Below are positions 1 to 12,000 of a DNA stretch of 64,000 nt, one piece after another. Both the position numbers and the translations under genes were made by a program. Below the pieces are notes generated by a model. That model did no database searches, had not been told where the DNA came from, and worked only from the letters and a program-made list of their open reading frames with translations. Within the stretch, counting starts at the first letter, position 1, and each line of letters starts with the position of its first letter. The stretch spans positions 4,689,001 to 4,753,000 of the forward strand of contig LR746273.1 in the NCBI GenBank assembly GCA_902729315.2, given 5' to 3'. This DNA comes from Spirodela intermedia. Its lineage: Eukaryota; Streptophyta; Magnoliopsida; Alismatales; Araceae.

Positions 1-520
1 TTAAATCTCAACATGCTTTGTGTTAGGGAATATTGATTGGGTCTTTTCTCCAATCATGTTCCAAATTAATGTGTAGGATCATACTGAGGAATGTAGCACG
101 TTAATTTTAGTTTATTTATTAAGTCAAAATACAATGTCTTTTAGTGATATTTAGTTAAGTAGAGAGATGTAGAGGTTGTGGAGAGAAGTATGAGAGCGAG
201 CATCAGACTGGTAATTTTGGCCAGTTTTTTCGAGTCGGATCCGAACCATTACAGAATGCCGTTTGCGGACCTGTCTAGAAGAGTGAGAGATGACTTTGCA
301 GCCCTCCCCAGAGGCGCGCGATCTCCGGAGATGCAGGACCAGTGCTCCGGCAGATCTCTCCTCTTGCTCGGGCACTTACGGCGAGCTCTGATCGCCGCCC
401 GGTGAAGCTCTTCCGCTCGAGCGACCGGAGCACGCCGGAGAATCTCGTGGCGGCGGCGGTGGCCGCCGTCCTCTTCCCCCCATTGTGTGTGGGGCGAAGC
501 GGTGGGTGGTGGGAGAGAAG
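1..520 (+). promoter_or_regulatory. MON2 promoter-proximal region and 5' UTR
   Basis: The first 160 bases are AT-rich; from about 290 to 520 the sequence becomes GC-rich with many CpGs, as is common around plant transcription starts. Several short open frames here (for example 178-405) have no family resemblance and are treated as leader sequence. The transcription start cannot be placed and I saw no convincing TATA box. Confidence 0.4.
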
Positions 521-3068
521 ATGGCCTTCATGGCGGTGCTCGAGTCAGATCTGCGCGCTCTCTCGGCGGAGGCTCGTCGGAGGCACCCGGCTGTGAAGGA
601 CGCAGCTGAGCACGCGATCTTGAAGGTGGGTGGCTGGATACCATGGGCTCCATCTATTTTTTTAGATGATGATCTCTCCGGTTCACCTCAGCCGGTTTTT
701 CTGCTGTTGAATCGGGATTATAATTTCCGTGTGCCGGCTTTTTTCTTCGGTGATAGATACTCCCCTAAAGTAGACGACGATGCTCCTCAGGCATCACATA
801 AATGCCAGATGGCTCATTTTAAACCTCCAAAACGTACCGGTGCTTTGACTGTGATGGAAGCTTATCATAAGTCGTTTGTAATGCGTGGGGATGGCTCTGA
901 AGCCTGTTTGGTGGGACTAGTAGGCGGGGCACATGCTTGCAGAAAGAATTCTAGGTGCATTTGTTGCTGCTAAACTAGGAGAAGCTGGTGGGTAGTGGAC
1001 TGTTGTAAGACAAGAGGGGACATCAATACGGTGGAGAAAACTGCGAATCTTCCTCAAGAGGAGGGCACTAAATGGCTAGTGAGCTTGTTTCTCCTGCAAG
1101 AAGCTTCAGGTCAAACGACAATTCAAGGTCATTTGCAAACAAAATGGAACGTATTATGCTAAATCCCTCGTCGATTTGATGAATGCAGAGGAAGTAAGAT
1201 ATCCTTCAGTTTGGGGGCATTTGGAGAATTAAATTAAAGTTAATAGCTGGAATATTCGAGTGGTGGGTCTTCATGACAAGAAGTTGTCAACCATACCTTG
1301 TTAATCTGCCAGGTTTGCTAGATGAGGGTTTGCCGTTCTCATGGTCACTTTTGGGCTGTATGAGTGGCCAGTATATCTTCCTTACAACCTTTGAATAAAA
1401 ACAATGCCTGATATTAACTAGCTTCAATGTTGAGGAAAAACAGGCTAATTAGAGGACACAAGTTGGCCTAGTGTAATGCATATATTTATGTCTATATAAA
1501 TGCTATTTCTTTTAGAATCTGGGGACTGCATTAGTTCTGATTCCTTACCCTGCATCAACTCAAACAGGTCCCTGATTATTAAGTGAAAAATTCATTTGCA
1601 TAAAGATTAATTACTTGATTACTATTTGGCATGCATTAGATCTTGTTGTCCCTGAATTTTTTGAATTTTTTTCATTTAAAACCTTCATCATTTTGCTGTT
1701 ATCGGTTGGAGTAAGAGATACTAACGTTATGTGTTGTTTTTGGCTGCAGCTTCGTTCCTCATCCAGTCCCAATGAAATTGCACAGAATGACATAGTACGA
1801 ATATTTCTTATGGCTTGTGATGTTAAGTCAGTGAAACTTAGTGTGATTGGTCTCTCGTGCATTCAAAAGCTCCTGTCAAACGATGCAGTAATCACTTCGT
1901 CACTTAAGGATATAATTTCAACATTGAAGGATGTAAGGATCTTTCCAAACATATAGCCAGTATTTCTTTTTGGTGAAATACGCTTTTTAGTTTAGATAAT
2001 TTCTGATCATTTTTATTATCTACCATATCATTAGCTTTGCAGTATATGTACAATGATAAAGATAGGATATCAAATCGGCTACCTCATGAAGAGGCTGACA
2101 TGTGGGGGTTCCTTTGCTTGGGATCTCTTCTTAATTGAATTAGGAGACTTCATACACATGGAGCTAAAAAAATCTTTATGAGGTTCTAAGTTTCCTGTTT
2201 CTCTCTTGGAGATATTTGGCAACAGAAATGTAATTGGCTCGGGAAACAAAGTGATGTATATGAACGGATCAAAGTTTCCTAAATCCATCAGAAGCTACTT
2301 TCATAGGAGATTTTTTGTGTGGGTCTTTTAAACAATGTCTTTAGCTCTTTTTATCCATCTTATTTTTATAAAGATGCGACTGCCAACCCATTGTTGACTG
2401 CATGGAACATCGATTGCTGACATCTCCTGCCTCTCTTGCTCTCACTTGCTCATAGAGGGTTGTCTTGGCTAGATAATGGTTTTTTTAAAGCAATGAAGGA
2501 GATGGTCATTGTCTGAAGTGCTTTAGCAATTGTTGTTTACATATTTGAAACTCATTATACACATTTGAAATCTCTGGCAAATAAGTTAAGCATATAACAA
2601 AAAAGTAAAATCATGATAATAAATTACTGTGACAAGATTTTAAGGGTGATGAAGAAAGTTATTATCTATTTTGATATGATTCTCATATTGGCACTTGATG
2701 TTGTCCTATATATACACATAGGTGGAGCTTATTTTTTGGTTGCCTTGGGTTTTATTTTATGAACACGTTTACATTATATTGTTTAATTGTTTGCTTCTCT
2801 GCCCTTGCTCCATTTATGCGGGAAAGTGAGCTACTGTAATGTGTTTTTTATAGTCACTGGAGGTCTATATTTTTTCTCATATGCTCTTAGAGGACCATTG
2901 ACTGAAAGTAGTTTTCTTTTTATTTGATTGACTAGCTTTGGTATGACCCTGACGTCACAAGTATCATTTCCTTTTCAGCATGCTGAAATAGCAGATGAAG
3001 CCGTTCAACTTAAAACCTTACAAACAGTGTTAATCATATTCCAGTCACATTTGCATCCTGAAAATGAG
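521..3068 (+). CDS. MON2: MON2 exons 1-3 (DCB region, residues 1-126)
   Basis: Exon 1 is 521-625, exon 2 is 1750-1932 and exon 3 is 2979-3068, all ending in phase 0. Exon 1 encodes the arginine-rich start ending AAEHAILK. Exon 2 continues with LRSSSSPNEIAQND and the block VKLSVIGLSCIQKL. Exon 3 encodes AVQLKTLQTVLIIFQSHLHP. These are the strongest family blocks of the DCB domain, which mediates dimerisation and partner binding in large Arf-GEFs and MON2. Exon 2 appears one residue shorter than the Arabidopsis protein, with ND where an NED run is expected. Acceptors are CTGCAG before exon 2 and TTTCAG before exon 3. Confidence 0.92.
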
Positions 3069-6000
3069 GTATAAATAATCTGGTCCTTGGTTAGTACATA
3101 CAAGGCTTATTATTCATAGTTCCATGCAATTTTCTGTGTTCAAATGTTTAGTTGTTACAAAAATTCCAGTTGAAATTTTTTGCCTGTTCAATCTGTATGA
3201 TTTCCTGTTATTATGTGCTAGCAATTAAATACCACTTGTGCAAAACATTACCTTTGTTACACCTGTAAGCACTTAAGTTTCTATTCTTCTGTTGTTATCC
3301 TATTTTTTCTTTCCTCCAGGTTACAATTTTATGGGCATATTCGTGAGCAATATAAGATCCAACTTTGAGAAACTAACTGGGGTTGAGTTAGTTCTTATTC
3401 AAATTTTGTAAGAAGTGACATGGGAAAAGAGAATAGTGAGCCTACGAACTTGGGTTTAGCTTGGTGGAGTTGGCAATGTTTGAGGCGTCTACCTGCTGAG
3501 GATGGGAAGAATATTTCAGGTATAGAGGGTGATACTTTCTACAGAAGAAAATGTGTTAATTGTGGTCATCCCGATCATGAGTGTGGACTCATTCTCTAGT
3601 TTCATGCACAATCTTGTGTTTTCATAGAAATACAGAGGAGAGTAATGGGGTTATCTTAGCCTTAAATTCTGAAGTAGAGCTCTCAACAAAATTGCAAAAA
3701 TAAAACTAAAATATATCCTGAGGAGAGAAGTTGTGTCTTTCTTGTAGCACTTTTTCATCACTATCTACATCAGTGACAACTCTTGATAGAACAAGGTGGG
3801 CTGAAACAAAAAAAGTAATTGAAACTCAATATCAGTGATTGCTACTATTGGCATTGGAGATAAATTGACAGGAAGTCTTGGGGTCGCTAGTCTTGGGCAA
3901 GTTTAAAGAATCATATGATCGGTGAAGAGAAGCTGAATATTACATTGCCTACTCCACAGCCGAATATTGGCTAGGAAAACCTATAGGATTTCTAAAGGAG
4001 ATGATTTGCCCTGTCACAGATGTGATCATCATAATGGGCTACTTGGTCAATCAACTAACACTCTAGGCGTCTTGAAAAAATAAATTAATCTCATCGCTGC
4101 ACATATTAATGAAAGACACGGAAATAAGTATGAGTGAGGCAGGTTGACAATTTCAGTGGCTAAAGATGATTGTTGGATTCATTGTTATGGGTTTATCTGT
4201 TGCAACTTTTACTTATTCTATTTTATGATCTCAAAAGTAAGAGATAGATTGATTGGACATAGGATGGATCATGGTTTTCTACACTCTTTTGGGGTTTGCC
4301 TCTCAAATGGTGCCAAGGATATTTAAGTGGGAGTACTTGTTCTATGAGGATTTTGGTGAATGTCTAAGGACCAAGTATGGAGGAAATTCCATCAGCATTA
4401 GGAAGTGTGGAGAGAAAGGGCATCGTCAACCATGAGAATCAAGATATTGAAAGGTAAAGGGGGAGTATAAGGGTTTATAGTGGCCTTAATGAGCCCTAGT
4501 GGGCCAAGTCCATAGTGGGCTGAGGCCACAATCTAACACTCCCCCTTAAGCTAGAGCGTATAGATCAAACATGCCCAGCTTGGTTCCTAGTGAGTCGTAG
4601 GAATTGCTATTGAGACTCTTGGTGAAGATGTTGGCCAATTGATTGGCCGATGACATGTGTGGAGTGGTGATGATGCCCTTGAGAACCTTGTCCTGAACAA
4701 TGTGACAATCAATTTCGATGTGTTTGGTGCAGTTGTGGAAGGTGAGATTTACTACAGTGAAGATTGTAACTAGGTTGTCGTAGTATATAGGCATCAGAAG
4801 CGGTGTCAAGACCCCCAATTCTTACAAAAGAGATTGGAGTCATACTAGTGGGAGACAACTCACTACTTCCTACAGTGCCAAGTGACTAGGTTGCCGCCAA
4901 CATATGTACAATAATTAGTAGTTGAATTGCAATCACCCTTGTCACTAGCAAACCTGATATCAGAGTATACCTCAATCTTGAGATGCTTATGGTGTTGGTA
5001 GAGAAACCCTTTTTCAAGCACTCGTTTGATGTATGCAAGAACGTAGAGTGCTCCCTCCACATGTACCTCTTGAGGTTCTTGCATGAATTAGCTAAGAATG
5101 TCAACTGCATAAGATATGTCTAGATGAGTGACAATGAGATAAAGTAGTTTGTCGAGTAGATGACGATATCAGTTGACATTCTCTAATTTGGGAGAATTAT
5201 CCTCCTAGAACTTGGGCCGAGCCTTCATTAACAATGAAGCTGGTTTATATGTCAATAATCCTATCTCTTGAAGGTCCAACGCATATTTCTTTTGGGAAAG
5301 AGCAAGTTTATTTTGACGATAGACAAACTCAATCCTTAGGAAATACTGTAGAGTGGATAGATCACAAGTCACAAAGTGCTGATGAATATATGCCTTTGTA
5401 GCAGAGATGCCAACATCATCACTATCGGCCAAGAGGATATTAACGACATAGATTGGAAGCACTACACACCTGCCCAAGGTGATTTTGCGCATCACAATGA
5501 GATCAGCCATACATGGAGCAAAGCCAAAAGTAGTAATGGACATGTGAACTTCTCAAACTGAGATAGCCTGCTTGAGTAGACATACTTGAGAAGTCTCCTC
5601 TTAAGAAACATACCCCAAAGGTTGCTTTATGAATACTTGCTCAGCTAGAGCACTATAAAAGAAGGTGTTAGAAATATCTAGCTGATGGAGAGACCATGCC
5701 TAATTGACTACTAGAGAGAGAAGTACAGAGATGAAGTTGAGATGAATCATGGGAGAGAAGATTTTCATGTGATTGATGTTGTAAGCTTGGGTGAAGCCAC
5801 AAGCAACGAGATGCACTTTGTGATGAGCAATAGAGTCATTAGGGTTGTACTTGAGGGAATACACCCATTTGCAAGTCTCAATGTTGGCATCAATCAACAA
5901 GGAACGAGTTGTCATGTGTCGTGCTGAACTAGGGCAGAGTACTTGACATCCATCTCCAACTTCCATTCAGGTATCTAGAGAGCCTCACAATATGTTTCGA

Positions 6001-9000
6001 GTATCAACTCTGATGAGACAGAGAGAGAAAAGTCTTAGAAGGTAGGGTGAAGGTGAGATCATAAGAAACAAAATGAGAAATAGGATGTTGAGTGTAGGAG
6101 CAAATGTCTTTGTGTAAGGCAATAAGAGGGAGATCATCGGGTGGGGAGGTAGAAGAGATAGGGGACCTCGACGAGAGTGGTACCGGATCGGAGGAAGGGG
6201 GTGAGGACTCGATAGGTGGGTTAGACTACAAAGACGTATGAGAGTCATGGACCACCAGAATATGTGAGGATGATGATACTAAGAGGTGGTGGGGAGGATG
6301 CTACAGAAGGAGTAGTAGAAGAAGAGTAGGGGACATTCTCATGGAAGGTAACATATGTAGATGTGAGTGTCAGAAAGATATACTCGATATCTCTTTTGGG
6401 TGCGAGAGTAGCCAACAAAGACACCTTTCAAGGCGTGAGGTGCCAACTCAGAAAGAGGGAGTATGGTCATTGCACAAATATAGTACAACTAAATACTTGG
6501 GGAGAGAGGAAAGAGGTTAGTTTGAGGATAAAGTTGATGTAATAGAATTGTGCCACCAACAACGGACGAGGGTTGACGATTAATGAGGAAGGTGGTAGTG
6601 AGGAGGACATTAGATTAGAGATAGTGTGGGACATGTAAGACTATGAGGAGTGTGCAAGTAATGTCAAGAAGATGTCGATGCTTTCACTCAACGACATCAT
6701 TTTGTTGAGACGTGTAGGGGCAAGTAGTTTGATGAATGATGTCACACTCCTTACAAAAGTTCTAAAGGGCATTATAGACAAACTCCAAGGTGTTGTCTGT
6801 GTGGAGAATCTTAGGGGTAGTAGAGTATTGTGTGATGATCTCCGTGATGTATTGGTGGACTACATTGCAAACTTGAGAGTGGTCATTGAGAAAATATACC
6901 CATATAACGTGAATATAGTCATCAACAAAGACAATGTAGTATTATAATCCTATTAGAGAGGCAACTCGAGGTGACCCCCACATGTCATAGTGAATGAGGT
7001 CGAATGGTTTGAAAGTAAGGATAAAATCCCAAGGTGGATATGTAGAGCAGTGATGTTTACTTAGTTGACATGACTTGCACATAAACTTGGAAAGAGTAAG
7101 CCATAGAATGAATTTTTGAAGGTTTGATAATCATGGATGTCTCAAACAGCAATGCCACAACAAGCTTATAGACGTCACTACCATTCTCATGGCCGAAACC
7201 AATCCTTTGTCTAGTATGCAGGTCCTAGAAGACACAATGATAATGGAAGAAGATGGTGACATAATGTAGTGCACGAGTGATGACACTAATCGACAAAAGA
7301 TTCTTAGGAAAACTGAGAACATAAAACACGTCCTAGAGTGGGAGATTGGCTGTGGGAGTGGTTGTGCCATACCCTTTGACAAGGCAAGAATGACCATCAG
7401 CGACGGAGATAGAAGGAATATAATTGGTGAGTGTAAGAGAACGGAGAAGGGAGGGGGACCTTGTTATATGGGCGGAGGCCTTTGAATTGATCAGCCAAAA
7501 AGTACGAGAGGGAAGTAGAGTGTGTGTACCTAAAGTGGGTGTGTCATATGTGAAAGTGGAGGGAAGGCTAGGAGAGGAGCCATGAGAGGAAGCACGAGAG
7601 GCCTTCCATTCCGCATACTCTTCAAGAGTCATGATCATCTGGACCATGGGAGTAGATAATGTAGGCGGAGGAGCCATAGAAGGCAGGTTGCTGACAATCA
7701 TGGCTTGACCCCATGTCAACTTATTAAACTCCTTCCCTTTCCTAGTAGTCTTGGAGCCACGACCTCCACTAGGATTGTAGTAGCAAGGGCAGAGGGATCG
7801 AGAGTTGCAAGAGTGGTAGGAGCAAGAGATGTGTTGGTGTGCACATGAAGAGCCGTTAAGAAGATATTTGTCATTGGAGGAACCTAAGTGCTAGAGAGGA
7901 CTTGGCCATGGATCTGATTAATGAGCTCTAGATGGAGACTGCTGAGAAAGGCCCTTATGTAGAGTTCGTCACGATAATGAGTGAGAGTGGACAGATCCGT
8001 AGTCGGTGGTTGATAGACAGATAGCTCGATGACGATATCTTGTAATTCACCATAATATGGCTGGAATGATTGTCTGCCTTGCTTACAAGTGAAGAGTGAT
8101 TCATAGAGATGGACGATGCGGCTGATGTTAGTCTTGTTTGCATACATCATCTTGAGAGTTTGCCATAATAGGTGAGCTGGCTTTAGGCGACTAAGAGGTC
8201 AAATAATGGAAGGCTCAACACTCTAACAAAGTTAGGTGTTGATGGTGGAGTCAAGATGCCCCCAATGAAGATAGTCTAAAGATGTGACATCAGGCGAAAG
8301 TGACTGGAGGTGATGTAGAAGTCAATGAGTGTGAAGAAAGTTTTCAAATGCAGATGCTCATGAGCCATAATTGATGCTGCCAAAGATGTAGGTTGGATGA
8401 GTCAATGCAACCATGATGGAATGCCGGGGAGGGAACGAGGCAAGAGGTGAGGTGTGAGGGTATTGTCACCAAAGGCAAGGGCAAGTCATGGGAGGATGAT
8501 CCCGGTGTATTTGTCATCAAAAGAAGAGATAGAACTCACCAAGATGATGAGAGGCACGAGCGGATGGCACACAAGGAGGCAGAAGATGCGCACATAGGCT
8601 GATGCACAGGAGGCCCTGGAGATCATGGGCCGGCATAGGAGAGGGCTGGACACCCTGAGGTCAGATCGACACATAGGAGGGCAAATCGACGCACACGAGG
8701 TCAGATCGACGCACATGAGGCCTTGAGGTCAGATCTTGCTGTTGACACCAGCCTTAGAGACCACGGGCTGGCGCAGGAGAGGGCTGGACGCCCTGAGATA
8801 AGTGCCCAGAGGGCCGGCGTGCCGACGTGGAGGATGAGAGATGTTGGTACCGATGTGCCGGTGTGGAGGGCGAGAGAGGGTTGACATGCGGTGTGGGGCG
8901 GGAGAGAGAGCAGCACAGGGCAGGCTATGTGCAAGAGAGAGAGAGAGCACAGAGATGCTGTGCAGGCAGCAGTGCAGAGAAATTGGTGGCTCAGGCCACC

Positions 9001-12000
9001 AGTGAGGGGCTGGGCACCTTGATGAAGCCGCCATGAATAGAGGCAGTGCCGAAGATACCACCAGAGAAAGGCAACGCGAGTGGTGGAGTGAGGGTGATGG
9101 ATCAAGCCCCTATTGCTCTGATACCGTGTGGAGAGAAAGGGTGCTGTCAACCCTGAGAATTAAGAGATTGAAAAGGAAAGGGGGATAAGTACAAGGGTTT
9201 ATAGTGGCTGTAATACCCCTAATGGGCCAGATCCATAGTGGGTGAGGCCACAATCTAACAGGAGGCATTCAGTGAAATCAACTTGATGATTACAATTTGG
9301 AAGAACTTTTATGTAACACCAAAGTGGGTCAGTTTTTTAATCTTTCATAAATCTTAATACAACTTCACAACCAATCTTTTTAGAAAGATAAAAGAATGTA
9401 AAGATAGTTAAAGATATGGATTTTTGACGGTTCAATCTTATATTATGATTTTTCTGAAGGTGGATAACTTCACATGATTATATTGAAGGACAAAGGAAAA
9501 TGTGTACAAGTGTGAAAAATGTGAGCTCTCAAGAAGAAAACCCAGGATATTAGGACAGTCTTATACCAGCAAGGCATGTGATAGGAAACTAAGAAAAAAT
9601 ATGTACCTAGCTACCTAAAATAGTATGGACATTTCTTTCCTCGGAAAAATATTACCCGCTCCATTGAACTTCTCGTGAGCCACGACAAGATGGCACATGG
9701 TGAGGCACTTTTCCCGTCAAAATGTACGATCTTCTCTGTTTAGAAGGTAGAATTCCTTCTAAACAATGATGTTCCAAGTCAGCCAAAGCGCACTGAAAGT
9801 GCTTGGATTCTGCTGTTGAAGACCTGATCAACAAAAGACTCTCCTAAGAAAAAGAACATCCAAAGAAAAAGGAAGCTTCAAATTTTCTTTATTCTTGTTC
9901 TCAATTACTACTTGGTATGGCTCATGCCCAAAGAGTCCAAGGAACCACAAGAGGAAAGTCTCCTATGTGAAATCCTTCTTACCTAAGCCTTTACTTTTAA
10001 TGGAGAAAATGAATCTGAACCTGCTGAGCCACAAGAAGTCTAATGCCTCCATTGGAGCTGATGCGGTATGCTGATTTACCTGTGTAATCACCTCTTTTTC
10101 TCTACCTCAGGTCGTACTATACACCTCTCCGCAAGTAGGCATAGCAGGTCTTTGAGTTTCCTCATCCCATAGGTTTCTCCCTGGACTTCCACTCTCATTC
10201 TATTTCGTTGTCAAAAGCATATCAGGTATGATGTTAAGGTCATGATGTGCAGGTGAAAGACCAATTGTCGTTTCAGAACCATTTCTCTAATCCATTTCCA
10301 ATGAAAAACTTTGATCCAGCTGCCGCATATTTAAATCATCTTTCCAATTAGAGATTCTATTTAGGTAAATTAGTACAAAATGCTAAACTCTGTACCTTTT
10401 ATAAGACTTCTGCTTGAAAACTTCTAGTCTGAGTCTACCATCATTTTTCCTCAATTTCTAGAGCATTTGGAGCTAGTTGAAATCTCTGCTTTTAGGAATG
10501 CCAAGGCGTCCATTGGTCTTGCGTTTACTAATCTGTCCCTAATTTACCAATATATGTATTCAATATTAGATCTTGAAGGTGATATGTATTCAATATTAAA
10601 CTTTTAAAGAATCTTTACTTAGAATGTTTATGAATAATACAGATGAGTATGAATCAATTTTCTTAATAAATAGTCACGTTCAGTTGAACACATTTTCAAA
10701 CGAAGAACAGGCATGAATGAACATAAACAATTTGTGAATGTCTTTCTATTTTTTTGTGAACAGTGCTTTGGTGGAAGGTGAGCAGCCAACCTTTCAACCA
10801 TTCACATACAAATCAATGAATGCATGGGATGTTGCACCACTTGTCTACTCAGTGATGCCTTGAAAATTATGTAATCGGCTTAGAGTAGTTTAGCCATAGT
10901 GAGTCTACATTAACATTATATATATTAACTCTGAAAGTGCAATTCTTCATCATTTTTCTACTGTAATTAATTGCCCTCTTGAAGGTAGTCAGTCACTGCA
11001 GAACCGTTGATATTTAAAGTGACAAATGCCATTTGTGACAACATTGTGTATTTTTCGGTGTCATTGTCAGACAATAACTCTGCTCTTGCTTGTAGGAAAA
11101 CCTGTCAAAAGCTCTAGGTATTTGTCTTCGGCTCCTGGAAAATAATAGATCTTCTGACAGTGTGCACAAGTAAGATATATTGCCATCTGATTTGCCGTCA
11201 AGAGAAATTCATTTGTAGACCGTACTTTGATTCACATTTTTTTAACCAGTACTGCTGCAGCTACTTTTCGGCAAGCCGTTGCTTTGATATTTGATAATGT
11301 TGTTTGTGCTGAATCGCTTCCTGCTGGAAAAGTGGGCTTTCAAAATCAAGTTTCTCGTACAAGCTCTGTTACCGATGATGTCAGTCGCAGTATAAATCAA
11401 TCAACGTATGAATATAAGTTTCTGTTTTCTTGAATGTATAGTTCATGTTCTTCTATATAGATATGTATGGAGATGTGTGACTAGTTCTTCCTTTTACAGG
11501 TCATTGGAGGACGATTATTCTCCGGGTTTATCTGGACCATTGCGGGAAAACCTCAGTAAATCAGGAAAACTGGGGGTTCGTTTGCTGGAAGACCTGACAG
11601 CTCTTGCTGCAGGTGGATCTGTATGTGTTGTATAGATACTAGTCTTGGATAAACAAGAAATCTCTAGTTACATTCTTCTCAAATCACAAATGAACCAGAA
11701 TCTCAGTTTCTTTAGCGTTTCCTTTTCTCCTGCCTAGTGCCTGCTAAGCATTTTTGTGTTTTGATATCTTTGTTTTTACTTTGGTGTTACCATCAGGCTG
11801 TCTGGTTGCGTGTTCATTCACTTCAGAGAACATTTTCTCTTGATATAGTGGAGTAAGTCTCGTTTCTACTTTTCTACTTTTTCTCAAGCATGGGCCTTCT
11901 CTTTTTATGAAGAATGAAGAATTGTGTGCAATTATTTTTATGTGCCAATTATTCTTTTTGAGGTTGTTGCTATTTCTGCTTGTCTTTCTGGTATTTTCGA

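Larger units (their letters stand above)
4406..9260 (-). mobile_element. Ty1/copia retrotransposon, short LTRs, decayed coding region
   Basis: The 4.86-kb element reads on the minus strand inside MON2 intron 3. Two direct repeats of about 133 bp begin TGTGGAGAGAAAGG and end AATCTAACA on the + strand, giving TG...CA ends. The flanking 5-mers are GGAAG (4401-4405) and GGAGG (9261-9265), a target duplication with one mismatch. In element sense the order is 5' LTR, primer site for initiator Met tRNA, gag, protease, integrase remnants, reverse transcriptase, RNase H, purine tract, 3' LTR, which is the copia order. Every domain is broken by stops or frameshifts, so the copy is inactive. The very short LTRs recall small-LTR copia lineages such as Ale/Retrofit, but I cannot assign the lineage. 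Confidence 0.9.
3069..11095 (+). other. MON2 intron 3, 8 kb, transposon-filled
   Basis: This is the largest intron. It holds a decayed coding-like stretch (about 3,420-4,330), an antisense copia element (4,406-9,260) and a dispersed repeat (about 9,500-9,960). From about 9,970 to 11,095 I see no gene or recognisable element. The donor GTATAA after exon 3 and the acceptor TTGTAG before exon 4 keep phase 0, so the insertions need not affect the protein. Confidence 0.85.

Noticed and set aside
178-405. Open frame before the MON2 start
   Set aside because: It has no family resemblance and lies in the GC-rich leader; MON2 homology begins cleanly at ATG 521.
485-520. In-frame GTG start upstream of MON2 ATG 521
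   Set aside because: It would add 12 residues not typical of the family, and a GTG start is implausible in a plant nuclear gene.
626-973. Open continuation of exon 1
   Set aside because: It reads into intron 1 after AAG|GTGGGT; exon 2 at 1750 restores the conserved sequence in phase.
8701-9150. Long minus-strand open frame near the copia 5' end
   Set aside because: It is leader sequence between the primer site and gag, Ser/Leu/Pro-rich, with no domain.
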